DNA of 64,000 nt, from the NCBI GenBank assembly GCA_035236585.1, contig CP141126.1:10243001-10307000 (forward strand). Reading direction: 5' to 3'. Positions 12,360-23,562 of the stretch are shown here, one piece after another. A program made the position numbers and the translations under genes. The first letter of the stretch is position 1. Each line of letters opens with the position of its first letter. Below the pieces are notes generated by a model. The model did no database searches. It had not been told where the DNA came from and saw only the letters and a program-made list of their open reading frames with translations. Origin of the DNA: Warburgia ugandensis. Taxonomy: Eukaryota > Streptophyta > Magnoliopsida > Canellales > Canellaceae.

Positions 12360-13625
12360 TCAGAAGGGCATGATATGGGTGGTCTTGGTATCGTAGCTGA
12401 AAAGGCATCTCTTTGAAGCTGAATTCAAACTAGCATCAGAATTTGACCGAAACATCTTCAGAAGATCCCCGGCCAACTGCCGGACCGCCGGCGAACAGTT
12501 ACTCTGCATCAAGAGCAAGATTTTCGCCATACCATTACTTCCGGCCAGTGCATCCAACGCTCTCTGATCACGAAAAAGATGGCAAACGCTCCACAAAACC
12601 ACAACGGCATGTTCGGTCGCAGAATTCGAAACCTTGAGCAGTCTCTGCACCATAGCCGGAATACAAACCGGATCTTCACAAATCGCCGATCGCCCTTCCG
12701 GGCACATGGAGATCCTCTCGAAGAGCTTCAAAACCTTCTCTGCAATGGCAACCGTCTGATCCTGTTGAGAAAGAAGCTTTGACAGAATAGGAACAGCTCC
12801 GAGGCGCACAATCTGAGATCTGATCCGTTTGGATCCGGCAACGGCGATTAGGCAAGATATTCCGGCATCGATTGCTCCGTTATCCTTCTCAAATTCAACT
12901 AACCGAATCAATTCGAACAAAATACCTTCTTCCCTTTCTCCGATGATCGAAAGTTTGGTTTTCGATCCAGAAACACCAGCGATCGCTTCCAAAACCCTGG
13001 CCGCATCGACTCGCGAATCAAGATTCCCTTTCTGCAACAGCAAAAGCAACGAAGACAATAGATCTGGAACCGGATCCAAAAAAATCTCCTTCTCAGCTTT
13101 CTCCCGGTAATCCTTCACTGCCAAGCGCAAAACAGCAACTCCTGCCTCCAATCTCTCAATCTCCTTTCCATTTTCGGCGAGGAAGTCGGCAAGAAGGGGA
13201 ACACACCCGGCATTTACAAGAAACTGCGTGTTCTTCTCGGAAATCTTCAAAAACTCGCCGACCTTTGCCAGAGAAGCAACCGGATTAGGATCGTTCCGCA
13301 GGCTCTGAACAATAATCTTGGCGCTCTCTTGTGGCAAGACTGGATTCAAAGCAGAAGCAACATGAGAGAGAGATTTAGACGAAGGTGAAGATTCGGACCA
13401 GATGTGAATCAACCTCTGTAAAGTATGATTGGGGACGAGATCCTTCGATTGCAAAACCTGCATCGTCGCCGGGCACGTATTATTCCCGTTGTCCAGCCAA
13501 GCCTGAATACTCGACCGATCGTAAGTAACTCCGGTGCAGAGACTTACCGGCGATTTCATCACATCCAGAGAAATCGGACATTTAAAGAAACTCGGAACCG
13601 TTACCAACAGATCTCTACGAACCAT
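12360..13625 (-). CDS. U-box E3 ubiquitin ligase with ARM repeats (PUB27/28 type)
   Basis: A 421-residue intronless protein. Residues about 9-83 form a U-box, the RING-like fold that binds E2 enzymes: FKCPISLDVMKSPVSL, then YDRSSIQAWLDNGNNTCPATM and PNHTLQRLI. From about residue 120 onward there are leucine-rich helical repeats of the ARM type (for example DAARVLEAIAG and GAVPILSKLL), expected to bind substrates. The protein should ubiquitinate target proteins in the cytosol or nucleus. Length and single-exon structure fit the plant U-box/ARM group. The wording SLDVMKSPVSLCTGVTYDR fits the PUB27/28 branch as I remember it, rather than PUB22-26 whose U-box reads SLELMQDPV. The start is the first Met, immediately before the U-box. 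Stress induction is known for related ligases and is only inferred here from upstream motifs. Confidence 0.93.
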   Translation of the reverse strand: MVRRDLLVTVPSFFKCPISLDVMKSPVSLCTGVTYDRSSIQAWLDNGNNTCPATMQVLQSKDLVPNHTLQRLIHIWSESSPSSKSLSHVASALNPVLPQESAKIIVQSLRNDPNPVASLAKVGEFLKISEKNTQFLVNAGCVPLLADFLAENGKEIERLEAGVAVLRLAVKDYREKAEKEIFLDPVPDLLSSLLLLLQKGNLDSRVDAARVLEAIAGVSGSKTKLSIIGEREEGILFELIRLVEFEKDNGAIDAGISCLIAVAGSKRIRSQIVRLGAVPILSKLLSQQDQTVAIAEKVLKLFERISMCPEGRSAICEDPVCIPAMVQRLLKVSNSATEHAVVVLWSVCHLFRDQRALDALAGSNGMAKILLLMQSNCSPAVRQLAGDLLKMFRSNSDASLNSASKRCLFSYDTKTTHIMPF

Positions 13626-13726
13626 TTTCGCTACTTTTTCTTGCAGCTCGGAGAAGAAGAAGGGAGAAGAAGAGAAATGGAGATGGGAAACGCGGAAGGA
13701 GATCGTGGTTTTGTAGGGAAAGGATT

Positions 13727-13825
13727 GGTCAAAGGCCGAGGAAGTGACGTCAGTTGGGGGTTTTGATTATTGAATTGGTGGTCTACGGTCAAATGGCGGG
13801 ACGGGTGTTTCCCATTATAATATGC
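13727..13825 (-). promoter_or_regulatory. Upstream region of the U-box gene with W-boxes and TGACGTCA
   Basis: Reading away from the U-box start codon there are two TTGACC words (W-box core bound by WRKY factors; plus-strand ggtcaa at 13727-13732 and 13787-13792), a palindromic TGACGTCA (bZIP/TGA type) at 13745-13752, and a TATTATAAT-like word at about 13816-13824. If the latter is the TATA box, the W-boxes would lie in or near the leader. No transcription start is visible. Confidence 0.4.
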
Positions 13826-14117
13826 TTCCTATGTATAAGTGTAATAAATTGGATTGTGACCGTTGAATCTGCCTACAATACATAGTTTAGGCTTAGACAT
13901 CCGGTAGCCAAGGGAGGCGGGGTCCGCTGTTTGGTCGGTCGATTACAACATACGCTGCCCTTTCTTCCTACGCCCGCTGTTTAGGTTTGTTCATTTCAAA
14001 AGTATCGGCGCTGCGAAGACAGAGCTTTGCCTTCGCCATGTGGTTGCTTTGGGCTCAACTCGAGACCCCGAGTCTACTAATCTCTCCGAAGATTTTTCTT
14101 TAGGTTGAATTGTTAAA

Positions 14118-14284
14118 AAGGGCAGTCTCAGTGCACGAAGTTCCTGCTACGAGAAAGGAGAGGATCACAAGAGTCTAAAGCACACAGTTTTACTTTGCAT
14201 TTGCAAGAGGCTGTTTCCACGCCTTGAACCCGTAATCACAAGGTCACACTACGATAACTTTTACCATTGCTCCAAGACTCCCCT
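14118..14284 (-). mobile_element. Au-type SINE, copy d
   Basis: Reverse copy with agggcagtctcagtgcac at its 3' end and accttgtgattac at the B-box side. A near-duplicate of the left flank (gaattgttaaaa) recurs at about 14311 (gaattgttagaaaa), leaving about 25 extra bases beyond the SINE head. Confidence 0.8.
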
Positions 14285-14324
14285 TTACCCAAGCAACAAC
14301 TTTTACCCCGAATTGTTAGAAAAA

Positions 14325-16449
14325 TAAAAAAGAGAAAAAATAATAATAATACAGATTTACATGGTTTTCTCTTAATTGACATAAGTCTTGCAATTCATGC
14401 TACATTCACTATTTCTTCAACTAAAAAATAACGGTTACAAATTAGAAAAGATTATCGACAAAAAACACAATTGCCTCTCATATTATAAAGTAAAAAATTA
14501 TATCCGGGGTTCATAATACAATATAATTTTATAAGAGAATAACAAGATCAAGCCAATTAGGTTCCACACTTTAAAAAAAAACGATACTCGACCAACTTAG
14601 AAGTTGATTGTTATGGTTAGTAGTTCTCTCTAACAGCACCATATGGCTTTAAGGTACCTATTCCATTGGCGGATTGATCCTTGTCTATGCGACGCATAAG
14701 CTACTATGTATTTACGCACCCTGGTCACCCAAGTGAGAGACTTTAGAAGGTAGAAGTTCAGTTTTCCTTTTATTTTTACTTTCTCATGCGATTTTGTCTT
14801 GGTTCCTTGATAACACGGCAGCTAAGGAGAGGCCTTTCATGTCTTATAAAAGAAGGAATTTCTTGGTGGGATGCGCTCGCCTTGGTTGATCTGGACCATC
14901 TATTACAGGAGTTGGATCCGCATTGGCGTGAAACACACTTGAGTCAGCAAATCCTAACAGCCAATAAAATGAATATTTGGTAGTTGAATGTGTGTCGGTC
15001 AAAGACTACGAACGAGGGCATCACAGGCAGCGATTCGTACCACCAACACATGCATATTATTCAATCTCCAGTGTTGTCCGATTGGCTTGCGAAATACTGC
15101 CCCGTGAAGATCCAGACAGTTGCTATTAGGTTGAATTAATCAAAGGTCGGGCCCACCATGTTGATTAATAGACATCGCATCTGTGAGATTAAGAACCGCC
15201 GATCAAACACTTTAGCTTCTCTATTGGAATCTTATCTACGGACAAAATGACAGTCACAAGCATTTGTGCGGGCCCAGGTTGACGGTTAATAAAGTGCAAA
15301 ATTGTATTTGCCAATCAAAAGAGAGTGCCGATATGGTGTTTGACAGTGGAGATCTTGTAATCCAAACCATTCATCTTTCACACACATCGTACACAAAAGT
15401 CTCGTCCTTTTGATGATTTTGACGCTCCAACCTGTTTGCCTTCGCCATTGATTGTTTGAACTTTACGATTTTCCATTTTCAACTGCGGAACAGTAGTGGT
15501 TAGGATCCATCCAATGGAGATTTTGTTGTTTGATGGCCCACCTAAGATTCGGGCCCACACGTACTTGCAACGCTTGTAAATCTACGCACCGACCTACGTG
15601 CATGGGCCTAGTAATTCAGACAAGAAGTCATGAAAAACTGGAGTGGTTGCCCGTTGAACTTGCACGCGAGATTAGAGTCCAAATTACAATTGGTTAAATA
15701 AAAAGCATGGTTTGAACTTCATGGGAAATGCCAATTGCTAGCTCATACTCACACGTCAACTTCTCTCCTTGGCGACAGCGACGCTACCCTCTCCAGTGCT
15801 CCAATTCAAAGGGAAATGTCCTTCCGTGCATGGAAAAGACTGGCTTGATTGAAGTGGTTTGTACGCCAGGGTTATTCAAAGTGGGACAAATCAGTAGTAA
15901 TACTTCATGGGAGAGTTGGAGACCTGTTCCACGACGGTTCTTGCACCACACAGGGGCTGGTTGTATCTCAAGCACCAATAATAGTGAGATGGATGATATC
16001 ACTTCATCTCATCATTGAAGGTTCTCAGAAGCTCTGGTTGGTCATACATGCAAAACAAAGCAAATATTATTGAATTGCAATGGAAATAATCGGCCCAAAA
16101 TTCAAATGAAAATAGGGATCGGAGATCAATCTTACATTTGTCGTGGAGTTTCTCCACCATTCTCTTGAACATACATCCCTATATACCTAGAGAACATGAA
16201 TATAGGATTGAGAGAGAGAGAGAGAGAAGAACATAAATTGTTTACATGTAAGAGAGAAACCTAAAGCTATAGTCTTGAATATGATCACCAAACCCAAGCT
16301 TCCATTGCCAAGTTCTGAGCTTGAATGCACCAAAGAATAATGTTCCCTCGGGCTTAATTCTAGATCCTATGATTTTTCCTTCCTTTTGCTTCTTGAAAGT
16401 TGTACATGCCTGTGCACACACACACACACAGATATACATATACATATAT
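14325..16449. other. Intergenic, no gene recognised
   Basis: AT-rich sequence. Frames at 14786-14983 and 15728-16018 have no recognisable domain and overlap frames on the other strand. A short GA run lies at about 16209-16226 and a short CA run near 16422. Confidence 0.35.
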
Positions 16450-16623
16450 ATGAGGTGTGTTAATTTCAGTCATTTTATGCAGGTGTAAGGCACATGTGAC
16501 ATTTGATTGATTGAAAAAATGTATAAAACAAAAAAGTTAGAGAAAATGGCAATTAGAAACTTTTTCTAACCAATCATATGTTACCTTCACTTGATAACTT
16601 TAACTCTTGCTGAAATTACCGCT

Positions 16624-16628
<5 letters not shown>
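16450..16628. mobile_element. MITE-like element in TA-rich target (copy 1)
   Basis: Ends are inverted: the left end tatatatgaggtgtgttaa plus tttcag pairs imperfectly with the right end ctgaaattaccgctcccta. The interior has a second hairpin (aaaaagttagagaaa against tttctaac). A relative with the same right end is at 31.85-32.03 kb. TA flanks suggest a Tc1/mariner-like origin, but the target duplication cannot be read because the flank is a TA microsatellite. Confidence 0.55.

Positions 16629-16665
<37 letters not shown>
16627..16665. repeat. (TA)n microsatellite
   Basis: About 19 TA units directly abutting the right end of the MITE-like element. Confidence 0.95.
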
Positions 16666-16667
<2 letters not shown>

Positions 16668-17613
16668 TCACACGTGTGCCTATCTTTTTTATCACCCCAT
16701 AATTTATAACATTATCTTTTATCTAAGAAGACTTTTTCTTTTCCTTCAATATTTATATCATACTATTACCTACCACGGTTGTCCTAAGTATTACCCTACA
16801 AGATAATGGGATTTCAACGTTTCAAATCACCTAATTATTTGATCAGGGTAATGGGGAGATTAGGCATAAAAAATGACAAATCATATGACCGAAATTAATA
16901 ATCCTATGGTTTGGTTGACTATTGGGATTAACAATCTCATGCACCATTAAAAGTGTGATATGGCCCATATCATGTCAAGTGTACTCAACTCACTTCTTGT
17001 CAAGCACCACTAGCCCTGTGTAACTTACATGGATTGTTGAAAATAAAGGGCTCATGCTTAGTTTTTCGTGGTCCTATCATACAACCTCCCCTTCCACATG
17101 TCTCTCAGCTGTAGTCCAAACAAGGAATGGAGATTTGGTTCATGTAGGTCGCAAGTCTTGGAGGCTCGTCTTCACCCTCCAGTCAGTCAAGCGGTATGTG
17201 CCCATAGTCATTTTCTAATGAAGACCAAAACTGAATGAAACACAGAGTCTGACTTTGGCCCGGTCTAAACATAAGTCGGTAGTATTGGTAGAATTGATTG
17301 CAGGTCCAAGAAAAACGCGCCAATAAGTCTACCCATGAAGTGGCGAAATTGGGATTGACTCTCTGTCCGGTTGTACTATCTAAACGTACACAATGATTAT
17401 ATATATAGAGGTGGAAACGAGAGTAAATTTAATGGCCGTGATCATGGCACCGTGAGTGCGCGCGTTTGGTCATCCATCCGGACTAAAACCATTGATTTCG
17501 ATGTAATAGGTCAATGGCAGAACTGTGATTAATAAAGCAACAAGCATGTAGTAATTGGCGATCCAAATCACCCGTGAAAGATCCTGCCATTGCGCTCATT
17601 TTGGGTGAAGAGC
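16666..17613. other. Intergenic, no gene recognised
   Basis: AT-rich DNA with no open frame of note and no repeat I can name. Confidence 0.4.
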
Positions 17614-17625
17614 TAGATAAATAGA

Positions 17626-17797
17626 TAGAAGAGGATCCTTTTGAAACGGTAGAGTTGTTGCAGTGTGACTTAAAGGTCATAGATTCAAAGTGTGAAAACA
17701 GTCTAACAAAATGCATTGTAAGATTGTATATTATTGACCGTTGTAGTCTGCCTTTTTCCGGAACCATGCAGGACTTTATGCAACGGACTGGCCCAGA
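17626..17797 (+). mobile_element. Au-type SINE, copy e (diverged)
   Basis: Diverged forward copy: gaaacggtagagttgttg, then aaggtcatagattcaaag at the B box, aaaatgcattgtaagat in the body, and a degraded 3' end. It is bounded by a 12-bp direct repeat, tagataaataga, at 17614-17625 and 17798-17809. Confidence 0.8.
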
Positions 17798-17810
17798 TAG
17801 ATAAATAGAC

Positions 17811-20161
17811 ACATCTCATTGCACCGATTGGAAACGTCTATAAGGAAAGATGCAGTGGAAGATCAAGAAGTGAGTTATCCATACCAACTTCAAATAGCTA
17901 AATCTAATCACCTCGTCTATGCTTATGTCCTTTTGGAAGAGAGAAATAAGGGAATCCTATTAATTGTTGTTTTCTCCAGGCCTCTAAAAATGGTATAAAA
18001 AGAAAAAGACTCAGAATGATACGATCCGGGTGATCTCATAGTTGTGAAGTATCCTAGATCTATGAATCCTTGTCTGGGATTTTTCTAGCTAACTGAGAGC
18101 CACCGATGGGATATCTTTTTCCATATCGAGTCAAGACCATGTTGATCAGCTTGTGATGGTCAACAAGATCAACACGAAGATCTTGATAGTAACTTTATCT
18201 ATGATTAGTCTCCTTCTCTATAATTAGCACACGTAGGGACAAGGAGCGCTTATATATGGATCGATCATCATTCTAGCCGTTAATCATAAAAAAACCAGTC
18301 AAAATACTCAATGGCATGTCATTATGCATGCTCAAATGCACCTAAAGTTTAGGACATAGTCTTTTGGGTCACTCTATTTCCCCTGCTCTTTTGGTTTTCA
18401 TGATCAACACCAACTATTACACTCTTCTTTCTAGTCATACTGATGGCCCGGATAGCAGCTTTCTCTTATATAGGTGACAGAGAAAGAGGACTGTGAGCCC
18501 ATCCACTTATGGCAGTCAAGAAACAAAGATGAGAAATTTTTGGAAAGGAAGCTGCAAAGGTTCTTGAGGGGCCAAGCAATGTCTGTCTATCATTGCAGTG
18601 CATCTTTCAAAGGCTCCAAGCCAACATCTTTTGCTTGCACCCAGCCAATTTCAAAAGAATAACCTACTCAATTGTGTTCAGGGAGTGTTTCAATGGAATG
18701 GAAGTCATATCTCAACTTTCTTCCTTTTTTTCCTTTTAATTAAATTTTTACTAATGATTTGATCTCTTTTGTGGGTCTCTTGAGATATCTAACTTATCTG
18801 GTGTTTGAGATGGAGTGAGATGACTAGAAGTATTGCTTGAGCTGAGGTGGTTTTTGTCTCAACTCATCTCAAGGACTACTAATATTGAAGAAAAGAAGAT
18901 TCTCAACCCATCTCAAACACCACTAACAACAAAATGACCCGTGTCACCTCATCTCTGGCCAACTCAACAAAGGCCAGTGGCAATCTTAGCCGCAAGTCGT
19001 TTTAAGCTACGAGCATGGATAATTGGTATCCGTTGATTTAAGATTCAACATAAGGAAGAGAAACAGAAAATTAATAATGTGAAGCAAGTTAAGGGCCAAG
19101 ATCGGCCGATGCACTTTTGGAAACCAATCCCCGCTAGCCAGATGCTTGATTGGCTCATGGGAAAACTATTATGTTGTAGAACATTGTTTTTATTTTCTAA
19201 GAATCAATGGCCTAGAATTGTCCGCAGGGTTCAAACTTTGGCACAGGGCTCATAATATAGCATGGTCTACCAGATAGACGGTCTAGATCGTCTCAGGCAA
19301 AATGTGCCTCCCGTGTACCTTTGTTGCTCGCTCATATTTATAATAACTGCTCAATCAGATAGTGGGGAGTGGGGGCCCACCGATGTTTCTGAAGATGAAT
19401 GATAGATGTTGTCCCTAGTTCACCAGTCTAGTTCTTCTTAACTTCCAACAATAATAAATTGACCAGTGGGGTCCAGCCGTTCAGTGGCTGAACTGGCTGC
19501 CCGACAATGGGACATAAACCATGGAAATGCTCCAGCATCCGACAATCCTAATCCACCAAATTTGGCAGGATTTTCAATTGCCGTTTAATAAAATATTCAC
19601 AGCCATCCATTTTACATCTTCCAATTAATCATAATAAAAAAGTTAATGCTCACGAAGAGAGAATATTTTAGCTACCAGCTATCTAGGCTGAAGGCCACCA
19701 ACTGAACGACCTGGATCATTGAAAATTCGGGTGTTACAGCTGTATGCCATCCTCCATTTTTCTTCAGAAAAGGACCCACATCAAATAGTTTATATAGGCT
19801 GAAAAAACAGGCCCACCCATGAATGGACGGTAAAGATTATTTATAACCGACCACTACCAGTGGAGAGAATAACATACTTTGACTTGGATTACCCTGATAC
19901 TTTGGAACGGTGGACCGTAACAAAATCTGTCCTCTAACATGCGAATGGACTTGCATTTTTATTCCACAAGATGGTTAGAAAATGAAAGAACGGTCTACAT
20001 TCATCGACCAAGTCTTGGTCCACAAATCGAAGACTTAGAATTGTCAAATAAGGAAGAACTTCGTGTACCAGTTTACATATAGTGCATCAACGGCTTTGAT
20101 CATCGAGAAAGTGGTTTCCGATCATATTCTGAGCCGCACATATGGATAGATCTGAACAAAC
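17811..20161. other. Intergenic, no gene recognised
   Basis: No coding region or named repeat seen. The 18474-18662 plus-strand frame has no recognisable domain. Confidence 0.4.
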
Positions 20162-20300
20162 AGGGCAGCCCTCAAAGCTTCCCTATATGTCTAGAAAAAT
20201 GGGCAACTATAAGAGTTAACAGTATGCAGTCTTACTTTGCATTTTGCAAGAGGAACCCATGACGTGATTGAAGACAACTCTACCATTGCACCAAAACTCT
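20162..20300 (-). mobile_element. Au-type SINE, copy f (internally deleted)
   Basis: Reverse copy beginning agggcagccctcaaagct with the gcattttgcaagaggaaccc body. Part of the stretch between body and B box is missing. Confidence 0.75.
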
Positions 20301-21654
20301 AAAAAACTTAACGTAAAATATAACATGCAAATCATCGAACCACATTAACCAGAACAAGTTAGGCTTGGCGACTTCCGAAGTATCCACTTGATGAGCTCAT
20401 CAGACAATAACATGTCCAACTTCTTTTAAAAGACAATGACACATGCAAAGTAGATGCTAAGAATCCTACTGCAAACTAAAAGTGGAGATGATTCAGCAAC
20501 CATGAGAAGTTTCTTATGACTCAAGAAGTAGGGTTTTAGTTGGCTGAAGAAGACAGAAGGATGGGCAGCTCCCACGCACCCAAATACTTTTGTACTTCCA
20601 CTGTTCTGCAATTTAAGAGAAAAAGTTGAGGTAAAGCCAGAATAAAGGTCGTCATCTGGTTTTACCTCATGATACTGAATCTACACAAGATGGGTGCCAT
20701 CTTTATGCTGCGCAGTTTGTCCTCTGAGATCAACTGTAGAGGACAGACTGCATTAAATGGCAAAGTTCAATTCTCAGGCTGGTCTGAGTTCTCTTCTGGG
20801 AGAACTCTACGCGCAATGATGGACGTTGAATGATGACAATTAATCAGTGAATGTATGCTTTCAGTTTTTTTTACTTAGAATAAGCCTTCCATTACACTTC
20901 CATCCACAAGTAACGAGGATGGTTGTAGGCCCGTGTGTCAACTTTGCTAGGATTTCGGCTGCCCAATTGGATACCAAAGTGTTGATCATCATTGATGAAA
21001 GTCTTTTCGGGATTTGAGGGTGCTTCTCTACCATTGGATTTCCCTCGTCATTGAGATTAAGGTTGGCCGTTGAGGCATCTGCTTTGCCTTTGGAAAAAAT
21101 AAAGGCAATCTCTATTCTATGCAAGTAATAAGTGGGTGTTTTAGTTTAAACCACGGGTGATGTATGATCATTAATCAAAGGCTTCATCACTTGGCATATG
21201 TGGGGGCTCTTAGTCTATGCACAAAGAAAAATCATTTCATTTGTAGTTATTTTTATGAATATTTTACTGCAAAAAATTAAGTAACATAGAAAGCTGCTAT
21301 TGGGGAAAGCATATAAATAATATGTTTATTGATAAAATTCCAACCATTTGTCAAACAAAATCAATTGGGTTTGAAAAGGGGGCGGTCGTTCACCTTAATA
21401 TTCGTTGCTTTTCCTATAAAATTGTAACTTTGTTCCCATGTCTAGAAGACCAAATCCATTAAACTAATACTTAACATTTGGACATAATCCTTCGTTTGTG
21501 GTTGTTAATGACTGAATTTTTTGGCCTTAAACCCATCACTATCAGTTCAATCCAGTCCATTCAACGCCATTGCTTGTAAGTTGTTGAAAATGTATAATCT
21601 AGTCCGTCAATCACGAACTTTCGATGCTTAGGACTTCTATGTTTTATTTTTAAT
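20301..21654. other. Intergenic, no gene recognised
   Basis: Short minus-strand frames at 20426-20611 and 20861-21124 have no domain I can identify. Confidence 0.4.
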
Positions 21655-21877
21655 CTTGATCATTATCATTGAGACCTTATCCTAGTTAGGGGTCAGTCAC
21701 ATGAATCTTGTTTTTTATTTTCCTTTATTAAGTATTATGGCTTTATTTAGTTTCAAAAATTTTAAATCTTTTTATCACAACTTCTATTCACGTTCTTTCA
21801 AGCCATTTTCTTGTTCTTTTAGAACCTTCAACTTGAATTGTTATTTTTTTCCTATGTTAGACATGTTCAAACTATTT
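21655..21877 (-). mobile_element. RTE-type LINE 3' end fragment (copy 2)
   Basis: Same segment as at 0.46 kb and 26.6 kb. The minus strand carries the degraded basic C-terminus, ending in gataaggtctcaatgataatga. It reaches slightly further 5' than copy 1, to a word that would encode FEHV in copy 3. Confidence 0.55.
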
Positions 21878-22600
21878 AAGCCTAGTCTCCTACATCTTGT
21901 TACTATTTCTAAACCTGATCTGTTGTCACTAAATGGGCTTTCATTCTTGTAACTAGATAAAAAAAAAAAAACCATCTATTGGATAATTGGTCTTAATATT
22001 ATGAACGTCCAAGATTTACAACATTTTCTGAAGAGGCCCCATCAATCAGCTGGTCGAGATAAATCGATAAAACAAGAAATTGGAACCTAAGAATCTATAT
22101 AAACCAAAATTCCAGGTGCAATAATTGTCAGATGGACGCTCGAGAACATAATTCTTCTTAGTGTTCTTCATCAAAATCTATCAGGATAACCTTATTCTTT
22201 CTGGAAAGTATACGACGTGGGCCAGAGGCTGATGATTTGACAAGACCATGGATTTAGGATGCGAGCCCCAACTTTTCCCAACACACATCCCACAAAACCT
22301 TCTACACGATCTTTACACTCATACCTGACATCACCTTTCGCAGATCCCACACAGTAAGTAAACAAATCTCGTCCTTTTTCTTCTTGGTACTGTCCACGTT
22401 CGTCCCACACCGCTTGCAATTATGATTTTTCTATTTATTGTTCGTTTATCAAATTGGAGCTGGAGAAAACATCAAATTCTACAAGCCAAGGGACAGGTCG
22501 TCTTGTTTGGAGCTGAAGCAACAGTTCTACACCCTTAGTCGGCCATTAATTCAAGTGGGCCCTTGCATTTATCCAACCAACCAGAAGACACTGCTCCTTC
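21878..22600. other. Intergenic, upstream of the IDL gene
   Basis: No gene seen. A 75-codon minus-strand frame at 22192-22419 shows no domain. The right part may contain distal control elements of the IDL peptide gene. Confidence 0.35.
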
Positions 22601-22628
22601 ATCTCTCCTGCCATTTAGCCTATCCCTC

Positions 22629-22942
22629 TATAACGTTTTTGACTTCTTTTATGTTTTCTTTAAGTTTCTCTCCTTCTCTTGTTTCCCACTTTTCCTGTGT
22701 CTCCCTCCTCTCTTTTGCCACTACTACAACTACCACCTGTCACCCCAAACGAGCTGGAACTAGCATTTGCACTTAGTTCTTCATGTTTTGAATCCTCTAG
22801 CAATGCACTGGTATATCAGTTTTCATATTATCAAGGACCCTCTTTGAAGCTTGCTTTCATTTGCTTGGAATTCAAGTCTGAATCTTCTTACTCTTCTATT
22901 GGTGCTGCTGCTTTCTCTCTCCTTTTCCTTTTATTTGAAGAA
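22629..22942 (+). promoter_or_regulatory. Candidate TATA word and pyrimidine-rich leader of the IDL gene
   Basis: A tataac word at 22629-22634 is followed by a strongly CT-rich stretch (about 22640-22740), typical of plant 5' leaders. A larger frame upstream, in frame with the peptide gene from 22679, would add 88 residues before the signal peptide. I reject that as leader, because the secretion signal must be N-terminal. Confidence 0.35.
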
Positions 22943-23161
22943 ATGGGTCTTTGTAGAAAGCGTGTGTTTCTACTTCTTCTCTTGTTTATCTCCTTTACGC
23001 ATTGCCATGCCACGAGAAAAGCGCAGTTCTTTCACGCTAAGCCAAAGTCAGATAAGGCAGGCTACTTTTTGGGATTCATGCCAAGATCGATACCGATTCC
23101 TCCGTCCGGTCCTTCTAAGCAGCATAATGCGGTAGGATTGGAAAGTCATCGAACCCCTTGA
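22943..23161 (+). CDS. IDA-like (IDL) secreted peptide precursor
   Basis: A 72-residue single-exon precursor. Residues 1 to about 23 are a signal peptide: basic MGLCRKR, a leucine-rich core, and a C-H-A cleavage site. A variable linker follows. Residues about 45-62 carry the family's EPIP/PIP signature, with core PIPPSGPSKQHN at 51-62, and a ten-residue tail. IDA and IDL peptides are processed, proline-hydroxylated and secreted, and bind the receptor kinases HAESA and HSL2 to trigger cell separation (organ abscission, root emergence, stress responses). Arabidopsis IDA ends its core SKRHN; here Arg is Gln. The tail resembles that of IDL6/7 as I recall, which is not verified. The start is the Met that puts the signal peptide first. 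A SINE lies about 240 bases beyond the stop. Confidence 0.88.
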   Translation: MGLCRKRVFLLLLLFISFTHCHATRKAQFFHAKPKSDKAGYFLGFMPRSIPIPPSGPSKQHNAVGLESHRTP

Positions 23162-23402
23162 AGAGGAAGAAATGAAGGAAATCTGATCTGGCTTTTCTGT
23201 TTTTTGAGGAAGATTTGTAGTTTGTGACTTTGAAGAGTTGCAGCCAAGGCTAATGTGAATGGCGTACTGGGGTATTCTTTTTGGGACTTACTGAGATTGT
23301 TTTCTTCAGAAATAAGCACGACATTGATCTGATATTATATGATCTGTATATTTCCTTTTGACTAAGAACAGATTTAGTGGACGAGATGATCCGAAGAAGG
23401 TT

Positions 23403-23545
23403 CAGAAGGGGAGCCTTGGTGCAACGGTAAAAGTTGTCCTCGTGTATTCTTGAGGTTATGGGTTCAAGGCGTGGATTCAGCCTCTTGCAAAATGCAAGGT
23501 AAGGCTGCCTACTATAAGCCCTTGTGGTCCTCCCCTGCCTTTTTT
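23403..23545 (+). mobile_element. Au-type SINE, copy g, downstream of the IDL gene
   Basis: Forward copy with an intact A box (gccttggtgcaacggtaa) and B box (gttatgggttcaaggc), the cagcctcttgcaaaatgcaagg body, and a shortened 3' end finishing in a T run. Perfect 17-bp target duplications, atgatccgaagaaggtt, lie at 23386-23402 and 23546-23562. It may fall in the IDL 3' UTR or terminator region. Confidence 0.93.
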
Positions 23546-23562
23546 ATGATCCGAAGAAGGTT

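Noticed and set aside
12443-13766. Plus-strand ORFs over the U-box gene
   Set aside because: Antisense shadows of a strong coding frame.
22679-22942. 88-codon in-frame upstream extension of the IDL peptide
   Set aside because: It would bury the signal peptide inside the protein. The stretch is CT-rich leader, and IDA/IDL precursors are 60-110 residues long with an N-terminal signal.
23408-23480. tRNA gene suggested by A- and B-box-like sequences
   Set aside because: The same head recurs in 14 elements with a common non-tRNA body. It is the SINE head and cannot fold as a full tRNA.
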